Assembly (NCBI GenBank): GCA_013368375.1
Contig: JAACJP010000020.1
Span: 1-64,000, forward strand
Source of the DNA: Tricholomella constricta
Lineage: Eukaryota; Basidiomycota; Agaricomycetes; Agaricales; Lyophyllaceae
DNA length: 64,000 bases
Direction of reading: 5' to 3'
A program made the translations under genes and the position numbers. The notes beneath the pieces are model-generated. The model worked only from the letters and a program-made list of their open reading frames with translations. It had not been told where the DNA came from and ran no database searches. Position 1 is the first letter of the stretch, and every line of letters starts with the position of its first letter. Below, piece after piece: positions 35,371 through 47,200 of this stretch.

Positions 35371-35437
35371 AACATCACGTGGTCGCCCGATAAATCGGTT
35401 GAACACGTGATAAAGAAAAGTCACCTTGTCGTGAGGA
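35371..35437 (-). promoter_or_regulatory. CACGTG module between divergent JmjC-like and Ulp1-like genes
   Basis: Inverted copy of the modules at 23655 and 23912: ACAGAACATCACGTGGTCGC, then a GATAAATCGGTTGAACACGTG stretch, then AAAAGTCACCTTGTCG. It sits between the two start codons (35229 minus and 35512 plus). Confidence 0.5.
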
Positions 35438-35511
35438 TCGCACGATACAGGCGAACAAGTCAACACCGCTTCTGAATCTTTACTCAGATCTCAAAGTCGT
35501 CGATTTAATCC

Positions 35512-36867
35512 ATGGGGAAACGGAAACAAAAGAGCTCTAGATCTGCTCCTCCCAAACAGCCAAGGAGTAGTGGTGACCTTCCGTTCCAACTCTTTAGGTG
35601 AGTACATCGTTGATCTTCCAAGACCCTCATCCAACAATCGTCCAGCACCCGAGACGAGGAGCAAGAATTCAAGTCCTTTCGCCTCGCACACCAGGATCGA
35701 GCTGAATCTGCGTCGAGCTCTGGGCTCAACACACACACTACCGACCACGAGGAGCCACCACCGGCGGATCGAGCTGAATCTGCGTCGAGCTCTGGGCTCA
35801 ACGCACACACTACCGACCACGAGGAGCCACCGCCGGCGGCGAGTGATGATGAACCTGTTGCTGCAGACAATCTCGGAGAACATGGGAGTCCTGGGATGAA
35901 ATGGCGGGTGGTGTCCTACCCGGAAACCTCCCATAGTGCCGTTTGGACGTCCAGATTGGAGGAACGTTTGACCAGGGTACGTGACTTTATTACGAATGTT
36001 CATGCGCCGGGCTTCATAACCATCCCAGGCCGTTGATCGTGCATGTAGCATCGCTCCGTTACACAACCTCCCTCGCAAAGCGATCGAACGTCTTCGAAGT
36101 GGCACCTGGCTTTGCGACGACCTCGTCGACCACTTCATCCAGAATCCGATAATCCCGTACGACAAGCGTCGAACTCTTTGTCTCTCCCCCTTCTTTTCCA
36201 GTACGTTCATCCTGAAGTTTCCCTATTGCAGCTGGGATGGCATTTGGTCTTGGAACAAAGGGCAGGTAAGTCATGACACGGTCGGCTTCCACGCACCCTT
36301 CTGAAGTGCTGCATCAGATTTCTGCTTGCATCGATACAGCAAAGAGAATTCTCATCCCGACCAACCTGAGCTCCCACTGGGTTCTCCTCTCGATCGATCT
36401 CTCCACGCGACGCTTGCGAATATTGGACTCTTTGAAGTCCCGTCACAGGTCAAGCGATAAGAACATTCAGGAGGAGAAAATGAGGTTGATCGGGGTATGT
36501 TTTCCGTTCATGCGTTCATGCAGTGTGCTTATGTACTCATTCTAGGCAATGACAATGTTCGTGGTGAAACTGGGTGAGAAATTGGGTGGACCTTTTCTGG
36601 GGGCAAGGGCGTGGAAATTCGAAGAGAACGAAACGGTAGGTCCCATGTTGACTCCTAGAACACACCAATGGACTCTGTCAGGTCCCCTTCCAGGGCAACA
36701 TGCATGATTGCGGTGTATATACCATATTTTACGCCCGACATCTGCAAACTGGGGACACGGTCAACCACAAAAAGATCATAGACGCGTTCAGAATCCCTTC
36801 ACACTGCCCCAACGTCGATTTTCTTCGCATGCAGCTCGCCTGGGAACTGTTGAAGGGTCAAGACTAG
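35512..36867 (+). CDS. Ulp1-like SUMO protease (C48 peptidase)
   Basis: ATG at 35512. Exons are 35512-35597, 35646-35976, 36029-36265, 36318-36494, 36546-36635 and 36682-36867, in one frame, about 368 residues. The N-terminus is basic, then Ser/Glu-rich with a perfect 21-residue tandem duplication (63-bp repeat near 35696-35825). The catalytic domain has GTWLCDDLVDHF, the His in SSHWVLLSIDL, the Asp in LRILDSL, and Gln plus Cys in PFQGNMHDCGVYT, the full His-Asp-Gln-Cys set of Ulp1/SENP proteases. Such enzymes mature SUMO or remove it from proteins, mostly at the nucleus. It looks intact. Its last 30 bp are duplicated at 37078. Confidence 0.85.
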
Positions 36868-37077
36868 ATTTGCGATGATACATCCTACCATACCCCACTC
36901 ACATACTCATATCCCCGTATTTCTTGACATGTATATATCCATATAATTGACATAATGCATAGTGCCCAGTAGTTGTTCCTCCACCCGACTTATGTAAGCA
37001 CTTGGACGTCCAACTCCCTTACCTGAGTTGCTGATGTAACGTAGTCGGGAATTAAAATCTCATCTCAAGTAAGTATG
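36838..37077 (+). repeat. Tandem duplicate copy 1 (empty site of Helitron)
   Basis: A segment of about 240 bp starting CGCCTGGGAACTGTTGAAGG (end of the Ulp1-like gene), repeated from 37078. This copy reads through CTTGACATGTATATATCC without interruption, and so shows the pre-insertion state of the Helitron target. Confidence 0.88.
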
Positions 37078-37174
37078 CGCCTGGGAACTGTTGAAGGGTC
37101 AAGACTAGATTTGCGATGATACATCCTACCATACCCCACTCACATACTCATATCCCCGTATTTCTTGACATGTA
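37078..37174 (+). repeat. Tandem duplicate copy 2, left part
   Basis: Matches 36838-36934 and is broken at CTTGACATGTA by the Helitron. The right part resumes at 39570. Confidence 0.88.
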
Positions 37175-37323
37175 TCTATTATAACAAAAACGCTCGGTTC
37201 CACTCCTGCACCATTCCCAACGCCACATCCAACTGCCCCTGGATCCGAAAACCAAACACCAGCATCGCAGGTATGTTCCCTTCCACTATTTACATGCCAG
37301 AGGGATTTACTGTCCGTGTTGCA

Positions 37324-38248
37324 GCCCAATGCCCGGTCCTTGGCGCAACGCAGACGTCGAGAGCGGGAACGCCAAGAGCGAGAGCAGAGATCAACGACTA
37401 CCCAGGTGAGTTTTCTTTGCAATCTACATTTTCGATAATTTGACGCTGCATCTTTCAGGGTCCCTCGAACTACCAATCCTTGGAGCAACAACGACAGCCT
37501 CAACCTCGCAAACAAGATAGTTGGACGCGACATCCACCTACTCCCCAGTCCACCCCTCAACCCCCAGCTTTGAGCAACAGTACTTTGGCTCAACAACGGC
37601 GGCGGGAACGCGAGCGTCAAGTTCGCCAGCACAGCCATGCGCCCTACCCAACCCCTCCTTCGACGACACAACATCAGCCGACCATCCCTGATTCACCGGA
37701 AGAAGATGACAATGCATCACACCACAACAATCGATCCGAAGCCCAACGAAGGCATCGTCAGCGAGAGCGGGAGAATGGTTTGATTGGCCACGGTACGTAC
37801 TGGCTTTTTTCTGTTGTGAAAGATAGCTTTGAGCTCACAGTGTGCTTTGTAGGCTCGAGGTCACGACGGAATGTTGCAGGAGCAGTGTCGCAGGCCCGAG
37901 ACATCATTCTTGAGGACGGTACGCATGTCTGGAGTTCCTACGTCTGAATGCTACTCATATATACTTTGAATAGCCCTCTTCAAGGCTGCACGACGACCAT
38001 ACCGCGATCCCCCCATGCGCCATGACCTCAGGAGAATGAACATTGAATGTCGACACTGCCGCGCTCTGCACTGGATTGACGAAAGACTTGCACAATCCTC
38101 AGTCACCTCCCCCCGCTTTTCAACCTGCTGTGATCAAGGACAAGTGCAGATCCCACTTCTCGAAGACCCTCCAGAGCCCCTCCGTAACCTCCTGTTATCC
38201 GATAGTGAAGAAGCATCTGTATTCCGTAAACATCTCTCCAGAAGATGA
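37324..38248 (+). pseudogene. Helitron RepHel N-terminal fragment (truncated)
   Basis: Exons carry Arg/Glu/Gln-rich LAQRRRRERERQ segments (twice), a Pro/Ser-rich linker and then RRMNIECRHCRALHWIDERL. That last part is the Cys/His pre-domain I associate with the N-terminus of fungal Helitron RepHel proteins. LLEDPPEPLRNLLL and FRKHLSR follow, ending at a stop at 38246-38248. The replication initiator (HUH) and helicase domains are missing, so the element cannot move by itself. Confidence 0.7.
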
Positions 38249-38706
38249 AGTAGAATGTAGAGCACTCAATGTCGTATACCCAGAAGTACTGATAGATTAG
38301 ATATGTACTCATATCAGATGTGTGACTGAGAATCTGTATACTATCAAAACACGATGGTGGCAAGTGTGTAAATAGGGACTAATCACTGTGGAACCCACAA
38401 AATTCCGGGCGAAGACCAGAGATGCAGGGAATCATGAGACATCGAGGCGGCGTCACGCGGTCACATGAGCACCACTCACTGAAGCGCGACTATCAGCGCG
38501 TAGAAAGTTCGGGAATCGTCGCAACCCTCTGTGCTCAACGAGATGACACCAACGACAAAAGAGAATGGGGAGCGAATCTTCGAGAAGCTTCCTGAACATC
38601 ATCCGTCAGGAAAGAGGTCCACACCTAAATACAACGCACTCGCTCCTCCTGCACAATTCACCAATAACAATATCTAACTCAGCCTCCCATCTTCTACCCT
38701 CTCCCA

Positions 38707-39494
38707 TGACAAATCTCAATAAGGGCCGTGTTACGCTCTCTACCCCCATCGTTCTTGAGAACGGGCGCACACTGAACAGCAAGAGTGTCTACAACCACCT
38801 GTTTGACGGGCATCTATATATTCCCGTTCCGGGCTCTGAAGACGCTCTGGGAGCCTTCCGGTACTTCAGTTCGGGTGAGCCTCTGGAAAAGCCGTATGCG
38901 TACTTTGTAACAGTGCAGGTATGTGTTATCCAACCATTCGAGTCACTCATGAACTGAACTTTCATTTAAAGGTCGCCTTTTCGCAGGCCCGCTGGAGTTT
39001 CCTCAAGGACCCGAAGAAACGAGCCTCCTTCATCAGGCAGGGAGGATATGTCTCTGTGGAAGGTGTACTCGAGGGGTTAGAGGTCGTGTGCGATGATCGG
39101 CACGGTAAAAGTGTTGTCTTGAACGTGCGAATGGAGGATGTTACGCTTCTGGGACGTGCTCCCTTGCCCTCCATGGATACCATTGAGATTTCAGGTGAGG
39201 ATCTTTAAGTGTTCTTCAACAGAGTTGATATTCATATGTCTCATAGATGACTCTCCTTTGAGATCGCGGGGAAAAAGTTCTCCATTGCCTTCAACCCCCC
39301 TCAAGTTCAGCTTTTCCGGGTTCTCAGCAACCAGCCGTCCCTTGGTAAACGTCGCCGCACTGAAGAACGCACTGACGAGAGTCCCGAGCCCAGTTCCTCG
39401 CAAACCGCTTGACTTGCCATTCAAAATTGCAATTCAATATTCAGTCTTCGTAGTACCTTTATCCCTTTGTATTTTAGTTGTTCTCATCGAGTAG
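38707..39494 (+). CDS. Helitron-borne gene of unknown function
   Basis: ATG at 38707. Exons are 38707-38918, 38972 to about 39194 and 39247-39494, all in one frame, about 227 residues. It contains TLNSKSVYNHLFDGHLYIPVPG, FSQARWSFLKDP, FIRQGGYVSVEGVLEGLEVV, and near the end a hydrophobic stretch (VFVVPLSLCILVVLI) that could anchor it in a membrane. The middle could form a beta-rich OB-like fold, which is a guess. It ends 75 bp before the Helitron terminus. Probably captured cargo. Confidence 0.5.
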
Positions 39495-39569
39495 TACCAA
39501 TATCCATTTGTGTTCCCGTTCGTTGAGATGAGATCTTGATTCCCGTGCAAAGCACGGGTAATCAGCTAG

Positions 39570-39704
39570 TATATCCATATAATTGACATAATGCATAGTG
39601 CCCAATAGTTGTTCCTCCACCCGACTTATGTAAGCACTTGGACGTCCAACTCCCTTGAGTTGCTGATGTAACGTAGTCGGGAATTAAAATCTCATCTCAA
39701 CTCC
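39570..39704 (+). repeat. Tandem duplicate copy 2, right part
   Basis: Continues copy 2 from TATATCCATATAATTG with one substitution and a small deletion relative to copy 1. Confidence 0.88.
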
Positions 39705-39776
39705 CCAAAGTATGATCTCATCCTCGTCTTTGGACCTCTACCCAGTTCACGACACTGGCTACTCCTAAAGGACAAC

Positions 39777-40881
39777 TCACACCAGTGGACTCCCCCCCCT
39801 GACCGGAGCTTTGGCCATTTTACGTCGTGATGCCTGACACCCGTACTTCAATACAAGTTTCAACATGCCGCGCACAGGCCAGCATTGTGTATAGTCTCCT
39901 AACTCAGGCCATCGCTCCTCCATCTGAAATGTTGAGTCTAGTAAGTGGAGAGCCTATCAGCAATGATCATGTAATGACTGACCTGGTCACATATCATGTC
40001 AACAGCAGCTGCACTCTGCCGGCTATAAGTCGTCTCCATACTCAGAGTCTTACGCGCCTCCTCTCTCACTGCTTCCTGTAATTTTTTTGTGCTTGGTCAG
40101 TTTGCCTTCCAATCATTCAACTGAGAGACCTTACATTTAATTCCTTGATAGCATCGCTAGACCATCCATAGGACAACAGTTCATCATCAACACAGTAACC
40201 ACCTGATTTGGGCCTCCCAGGCTCGCCTGCTGGCTTATGTATCTTCTTTCCCTTCCAAAGACGACGTCCAGGTGTCCGTGTGCCTTGTTCAGTCGATGGT
40301 CCAGCGTGACGCCCAGAGTCGCCAGTGTGAGCGTCTTGCTCGTGTGGTGTGATCTCTCTTTGACGACGTTGAGGAATGTGTTGCGTAGTCAGTGGGGAAC
40401 CGTGACGTCGACGAATGTGGATTTGGTCTGGGGATGGTGTGACAGATTCTGTCTCGCTGTACGCTCCTCTGGGTTGCGATGAGACAGACTCTTCATCGCT
40501 CCTGTCTTCTCTTGGTGAGGCGACTGGGCTATGTCTGGGGATATGCTCAGGTGGCGGTGAGCTGTCTTCCCTAGGTAAAGCGGCTGGTCGACGTCTAGGG
40601 ATATGTTCCGGCGACGGCGACCTGTGTTGTCCGGCTGGTCGACGTCTGGGGATATGTTCCGGCGGCGGCGAACTCTGGGGTGAATAGCGTACCGGGATTT
40701 GCTCAGGCGGTGGTGAGATAGACCCTCGGTCGCTGACGTCTCCCCCTCCAACGCGTCTAAAGTCCGTAGCAGTGTACTCGACTCTGGGGGTAATGATGGG
40801 GAGGGCAGGTTGACTGCTGGGATGAAAGTTGATGCGGGCCGTTATGAGAGGGAGGTAAGAGACGTGATTGCAGGGTGGCAT
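39777..40881 (-). CDS. Pro/Arg-rich protein of unknown function
   Basis: Minus strand, ATG at 40881. The first exon runs to about 40134 and two more exons (EAVREEARKTLSMETT, MEERWPELGDYTQCWPV) lead to a TGA at 39777-39779. The first exon contains five or six degenerate PPPEHIPRRRPA units and a basic GRRLWKGKKIHKPAG segment. The C-terminal exons (QSAAAVDMICDQ, MLKLVLKYG) look globular and resemble, in my memory, the ends of hypothetical proteins found near agaric transposons. Function unknown. Confidence 0.55.
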
Positions 40882-41038
40882 TGTTAACTGTGTCGATCAT
40901 CGCGCCTTCAGCGACATATTATATAGTCCCTGATTGTGGACTTGCGCTCTCATAGATGTCGCTCAAATTCCCTTTCTTCTCTCAGAGTCTTCTTTGACAC
41001 AAAGACCCTTTTTTCTGTGCATTCAAGAGTCCTTTCTG

Positions 41039-41184
41039 CAGGTCTTTGTGTATAAGCTGTCGCTTTTATCGCCATGGCACCTTTCATGGCAGCTTTCTGA
41101 GTGCTCAACAGCAGGTCTTTGTGTATAAGCTGTCGCTTTTATCGCCATGGCACCTTTCATGGCAGCTTTCTGAGTGCTCAACAG
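41039..41184 (+). repeat. 73-bp tandem duplication
   Basis: The block AGGTCTTTGTGTATAAGCTG ... GAGTGCTCAACAG occurs twice in a row upstream of the WD40-like gene. Confidence 0.85.
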
Positions 41185-41362
41185 TCCTTTCAACTTTTCA
41201 GACGTCATTTGATTGGTTTTCTGGCTTTGACATCACGTCAGGGGGCCTTTGTTCAAGCTGTGCTCCAGATCAATTCTTTGTTCTTTCCCTTGTCGTGAGA
41301 AGAGTCGGGCGGGGCTATTCATAAAAGCATGGCCATTTGGCAACGTTCTATCAACAACATCG

Positions 41363-42919
41363 ATGGCAGCCTCAGTACGTCCTCAACAGGTAGCCAACGG
41401 GAAAATGCTGATGTTCAGTCCTCTAGTATCGACAAGTCAGCCATTTAAATGGTGGCACTGGTGCAGTTAACGCTCTTTTGTTTCTGCGGGAAGGGTCAAT
41501 CTTAGTCTCTGGAGGTACGTGTTCCAACTCAACTCTGTTCTCACAACTCACTTACGATCCATCAGGGGACGATGGTTGTCTACGTGTCTGGTCTCTTGGC
41601 GACCCCCCCAGATGCGAGCAAACCATACATCAACAGGAATGGGGCCAGATTACCGACATCAAATGCATGCAAAATGAGCCTGATGGAACCATCTCAATCG
41701 CAGTCGGAACAGGAAGAGGGTTGGTTTATACTGTTTCGCTAGTTAGGGACGTTGTTATTCCTGTGCGTAAATCAATTTGCCTTGCCTCTTTATTATTGCT
41801 TCTGATCCTCCTGAACAGTGGTTTGCCCATTTCGACGCCCAGACCTTCTGCGCATTCACCTACGATGTACCGATAGAAAGCTTGGCCTATGACAGGTTGA
41901 ACCAGAGGGTCGCTGTAGGCAGTCAAGATCACCAGGTGCTCTTGGCCTCAGTGAGAGGCAGTAAGTTTCTGTTATTCCGGATCGCATACAAACTCACTGA
42001 CGCTTTCAAGTCACTCTGTACCACATGTACAAGATTAGTGTGGGCACAATTCCCCGGAGCCTTCACTTTGTCGGAAATACCAATGCGCGATTTGTGGTCT
42101 TTGGTTTGAATGACGGTGTCATGTATGTGATATCTAACATTTGTGGATCCAACTCCTCTTACCATGTCCGCAGGAAATGTTTTTATTCTCAGACTGGAGG
42201 ATCATACAAGCCCCACACAACAGCTCTGGGCGTTGGTGGAATGTGCGTTTTCTGTCTCTCTACACTGATACGATCTGACCAGGTTTCCAGTGGGAATGCA
42301 TGCCTCTCCCCCGACAGACGCCGTCTTATCGTCAACAACCTCAACACAGGTGCTTTCGACCTTTATAAATTCCCTTCCCGGAGTCCCTACGCTTCTTCTA
42401 CCGTCACTTCCGTGCGCCGTTGGGCCACTCAATGCACATTTGCTGAAACCGCCGCATATAGTGTGGGGGGCAGTGATAACGGCAGAGTCGTTGTTTTCGA
42501 CGTGACTTCTGGCAAAACCGTGGACACCTTGATTGCCCAAGTGGACTCCACCAATATCAGTACGTTTTTTGAGCCCAACTATGTGGTATCAGGCTGACCT
42601 CAATATACCCCCCCAAGCGGACAAAATACAGACCGTCGCATCAGTTTCCATTCCGGGCGGTGCGCATATCATTGTTGGGGGCACTACTGCTCAATCTTCG
42701 CGTATATTCATATGGCGCAAGGATGTGAGTAACACACTCTTCTCCCGTACAACTCTCTGATTGCTTTGAAAGCCGCCAGTTATTATCCCACCCACTCAAT
42801 TTCAGGAAAGGAAAATCGCCCAGCCATCTTTGTACAGCAGACTGATGAACGTGCAAAACGCATTTACTCTGACGATCTTCCTGGTCATGGCCCTCTATAT
42901 CCACTTTGTGACCACCTAG
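41363..42919 (+). CDS. WD40-repeat protein with C-terminal membrane helix (possible frameshift)
   Basis: ATG at 41363 (M-A-A-S), intron 41375-41426, then exons from 41427, 41566, 41819 and 42012 onward. The chain shows beta-propeller blades: LNGGTGAVNALLFLREGSILVSGGDDGCLRVW, FCAFTYDVPIESLAYDRLNQ-type, ARFVVFGLNDG, NACLSPDRRRLIV and GSDNGRVVVFDVTSGKTV. A last exon (from 42769) ends in a hydrophobic helix (AFTLTIFLVMALYIHFV) before a TAG at 42917-42919. At about 42565-42600 the blade frame and the next open frame (IPPQADKIQTVAS) cannot be joined by any splice I could find; a one-base loss in a T run is possible. Function unknown; a scaffold role is likely for this fold. Confidence 0.6.
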
Positions 42920-44263
42920 CTTTCCTCGCCCTTGCTTCTCACCGCCAAATATCATTGACAGTACAATCAGTCTCTAGAGCACTCTTCTGCTGTAATTTAT
43001 GGGCTACTCATACACGTAGATTTAGTCTATCAGTAGTATTGTTTTTACCACCAATTCAAAGCTGATCTGCTGGGAAGTTAGACTGGTGCGCGACAGGTGC
43101 GCGACAGTTGTGTGAGAGCTGCGTTAGAGTGCCCGACAGCTCTTCGAGAGCAAGAATTGCGTAAGAGTGCGCAAAAATCTCTCGACAGCCGGGCGAGACT
43201 GCACAGCGGGACTGTGATGGTCTGCTTCGCGATGTGGGCGGCGCGGAGGGGGCGGGTCATGCCCAAGGAGGTGAGGGAAGCGACGTGGGAGTCGGGCCTG
43301 CTGAGACTGGGGATGGAGAGCGTGATGAGGGCGAGATCGGTCATCGAAATGACCTGTGTTAGAGGCAGCCTGTGGTGGCATAATGTGCAGTTTTGATCAG
43401 TGGAGCTTACTGGCTTCACCTCAAGGCTCGCAAACTTTTGCCCAGGAACATTGCCAGCTTTCTTGATAATGGTAAGCTGACGAGCCTTTACATACTCTGA
43501 TGTACTTATATACGACAGTTGCTGCTATGTCTGTAGCGCCTACTCTTTCCACTCATTTTCGTGCCCAACCGATTCCTTGGATGATCACGTGCCCAACTGA
43601 TTCCTCGGGTGATCACGTGTCCAACCGATTCCTCGGGTGATCACGTGTCCAACCGACTCGGATGACAACGTGACGTTCTGCGGGCGACCTCCCTTGCCTC
43701 GGACGCTTCTATGGTTCAACATCCCTCGGTGATCTTCGCCGTTACCTATGACGGCAGTATTCTCACCAGGTCTCTCGCGAACTTCTGCGTTCATTTTCAT
43801 TTTCATTTTCCGGTTACTTTTTTTTTATCTTTCTATTTTTAGATTTTGCCTGCCCTAAACTATCAAAGCGTATATAATCAGCCACCACATTTGCTAACAC
43901 CTTTTTCCTCCGTCCCATTACAATACCCGTTATAATCAGATACACAAGTACGGTTACGTCGCCGCTTCGAGCTATATCTGCTCACTAAACCCATTTAACA
44001 CTCCTACTTTGCTTTAATACAATTTGACTACGCCCTAGCTTGGTAGTGCAGCTTTCCAGACAGACAAAAAAGAACAAAAATCTTTATACCAAGTATCATC
44101 CGCAAACTTCGCCTCAACGTGAGTCATATACTTATGATCTCGGTGTCGTCCAAGCGATCGGACGGGCACGCGAGTCATAATCACGTTACAATTTCAACCG
44201 CGCGCTATACTGATCTTATTCACAGTCTTTCCTTCGTGTCGCCTGTCGTTATCACTCCTCGTA
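42920..44263. promoter_or_regulatory. Upstream region of JmjC-like gene 2
   Basis: No gene supported; ORFs at 43078-43419 on both strands are GC-rich overlaps without recognisable features. 43570-43690 has three GATCACGTG sites in tandem units with AACYGATTCCTCGGG spacers, a degenerate form of the 23.6/35.4-kb module. 43849-43905 has GCCTGCCCTAAACT, then TATAATCAGCCACCACA, the same order of motifs found in the 50.7-kb palindrome. Confidence 0.5.
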
Positions 44264-47200
44264 ATGTCTGCACCCTCCCGCGCTTCCCGTGTCGCTCTTT
44301 CTGAGGAGTTCGAATGCTTGCCGTGGATTTCGGACACCTTCGAAGGCTGCGCCCCTCTGAGTTCTGTATTTCCACCTGGGCACCTGCTCAAAGTAAGTGA
44401 CTTACGTTGAGTGTGGCGTTTATGTCGTTTCCTTCCTTCGTCTTTCTTTTCTGTCTTATTACCTTTTTGTGTTGTTGCTTTATTAACGTGCCTTGAAGGA
44501 CTACGCAGACCGCGTGTTGGAGAGCGAGATCGATTCCAAGTCTGCTGCGGAAGTCGCTCTTACCCGCTACCTGAAGGGCGAGCGGCTTGACAAGCGTTCC
44601 CTGAGGACGGTTTTTGCTCGCCTGATAAGTTATCGTGTCCTTGACGTCGCTGTGATGACGGATTCGATGCGTCATCTTCAGCGTGTTGGGAAGCCTGACA
44701 TGTGCGTCCCCACAAATCGCCTTGTACGCATTTCCTGTGTAGTCTTTATCCTCTGTGTTTAAACCACCCTATTTAGCCTTTGAAGTTATTGGTGAATTGC
44801 AAGGCCTTTGTAGGAGAGCGCTGCAGCACCCTTCGTCGTGGCCTGCAGAGCACAGAGGTCAACAATTCTGATGATGTTTCTTCGTCTGGAACTCTTCGGA
44901 ATTTGTACAACACCATTTGGAAGAGGGATCGGCATGTGCAGCTGCAATCTGTGCTGTTAAATGTGGAGGTGGCTGCATTCCAACTGGGATATCTGATGCA
45001 GGTATGTTGTTCTCTTTTTTTCTTTTCTGTTATTGCCTTGTTCTCGCTACGCGTTCGTTAATCCCAGTGTAGGGTCATCTGGACCTGCCTTCTAAGTTTT
45101 CAGAGCTCAAATTCGAAGAGTGAGAACACGATTCTATTTCATGCCCTTATCAGCTACCGTTAACTTATGCTGTATTCTCAAAGGGGCAGCGACAATCACT
45201 GGGTTGTTCCCAATAACTATACCATGCAAAACTTCAGGCTTCCTTTGCATGTTGCTCTGGCGGTGTCTCCTCTTTGTTTGTTGTTTTCTAAAAACTTGAT
45301 GGATGGACCTAGTCGTGACAAGTTGTTCGATGTCAGGTATTTCCACGTGAACGTTGTGCAGTCACTGATTCTCCCTCTATTTAGTTGTGGAATACGATTG
45401 GCTTTGCTCATCGTCCATCTTCCATTGTGGCTGCTGAGAGAGCCCTTTGGTCTATGTTATTTAATGTTGCCCGAGGCGAATCTTCTGTTTCCTCTTTGCA
45501 GACGGCTCTCGATTTCCTGTCGGGGTTGGAAATCGAGTCTGGAGATTGGCTTTCAGTTGAAGATACTTCTATGCCTGCCGTCGGTGCGTCTGGTCTAGAT
45601 GACGCAGATGCTTCTCTTCCTGTGCTAGCAGGACCTGTCTCCGGTGCGCTCGCCCCTGCAGATTCCTCTTCACAGACGTCTACGCATTCGCCTGCTCGTG
45701 CGCCTTCGCAGCCCCGTTCACCCTCGCAGCCTCGTACGCCTTCGCCCTCGCAGCCCCGTTCTCCCTCGCAGCCTCGCACGCCCTCGCAGCCTCGCACGCC
45801 CTCGCAGCCTCGCACGCCCTCGCAGCCTCGCACGCCCTCGCAGCCCCGCACGCCCCAGCCTCGTACGCCCCAGCCTCGTACGCCCTCGCAGCCCCTTTCT
45901 CCCTCACAGCCTCAGACGCCCCAGCCTCGCGGGCCCTCGCAGCCTCCGGCGCCGCCCTCGCAGCCCCGCACGCCCTCGCAGCCCCGCACGCCCCAGCAGC
46001 CCCGCACGCCCCAGCCTCGTACGCCCTCGCAGCCCCTCTCTCCCTCGCAGCCCCGCACGCCCCAGCAGCCCCGCACGCCCCAGCCTCGTACGCCCCAGCC
46101 TAGTACGCCCTCGCAGCCCCTTTCTCCCTCACAGCCTCAGACGCCCCAGCCTCGCGCGCCCTCGCAGCCTCCGGCGCCGCCCTCGCAGCCTCCGGCGCCG
46201 CCCTTGCAGCCCCGCACGCCCCAGCAGCCCCGCACGCCCCAGCAGCCTCGCGCGCCCTCGCAGCCCCGCACGCCCTCGCAGCCTCGTACGCCCTCGCGTC
46301 CGCATCCGCCTCTTGTGACTGACGACGTCGACATGGGCGATGACACAGTACAGGGGCCGTCGCGTCCTCGAAGGTCTAGCCGCATAAGTATCGTCGACGC
46401 GAAAAAAAATGGCCCAAAACCTAGTGCGAGGCCTTTGTTGCTTGTCAAGAGGAAGCGGCGCGGTCACCGCTCTCGCACAGGCAATGACATGGACCAAGAC
46501 GAACCAACTGTGGAGTCTGAAGACGACGACGTCGCCATACTTGCGCCATCGCGCATTTCAGCGCACCACTTGGCTGTTACAGAGGTCATTGACCTTACGA
46601 CGTTCACAGTACGTCACTCATATAGAATTTCCGATCTATTTGCCATGCTAAAAAAAAAATGTGTTCCCTGCCAGGACCAAGACTTTGATTCTGCACCACT
46701 TGGGCTGAAATCTACTCCGGTTTGTAACGTTCTCTTTTGTTCCCTCTTGGTTTGTCTCATTCGATGATACTCAGAAGGTGCAAGGCTCTCGCGAGTTTGC
46801 ATATCACTATGTCGGTGGCTCCGAGCCGTATAAATATATTCCTTCGTTCCACGTAAGCCATCAATTCTTCCTTCTGGTTATGTTTATCTTTACAATTATC
46901 TTGTGTGTTCTTGTAGTCTCAGTCAGACGTCGATTGGTGGAATAGGATGCACGACATCGTCGTCTCAGGCTACGTGAAGGACCGTCCACCTCATTTGTTA
47001 GCCGATGAAGGTTCTTCAATCTTCGCCATCGAAAACGCAGGGATGGAGCTCCTCACTGAAGCTGAAGTACTGAAAACGTTGAGGCACCAGCATATCCTTG
47101 TCTACGATATGCCCTATAGACCGTCTCAATTCGATTCTTCGGCTTTGAAGCGTTTGGGTGCGTTGCGAAGCCCTCGTACCTTCTATGGTGCGTCTTACCT

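Larger units (their letters stand above)
37175..39569 (+). mobile_element. Non-autonomous Helitron (2.4 kb)
   Basis: The 5' end is TCTATTATAAC and the 3' end is CAGCTAG, preceded by a hairpin CCCGTGC-AAA-GCACGGG at 39542-39558. It is inserted between A (37174) and T (39570) with no target duplication: the Helitron rule of TC...CTRR in an AT site. The adjacent duplicate (36838-37077) is the exact empty site. It carries a 5' RepHel fragment and an intact small gene. Confidence 0.92.

Noticed and set aside
23655..35437. The inverted CACGTG modules as TIRs of a nested 11.8-kb element
   Set aside because: Module ends show no shared target duplication, and extra direct copies exist at 23912 and 43.6 kb.
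43078..43419. Overlapping ORFs on both strands
   Set aside because: GC-rich overlap without motifs or neighbours that support coding.
45408..46448. Minus-strand and alternative-frame ORFs over the SQPRTP repeat
   Set aside because: Shadows of the Pro-rich repeat in JmjC-like gene 2.
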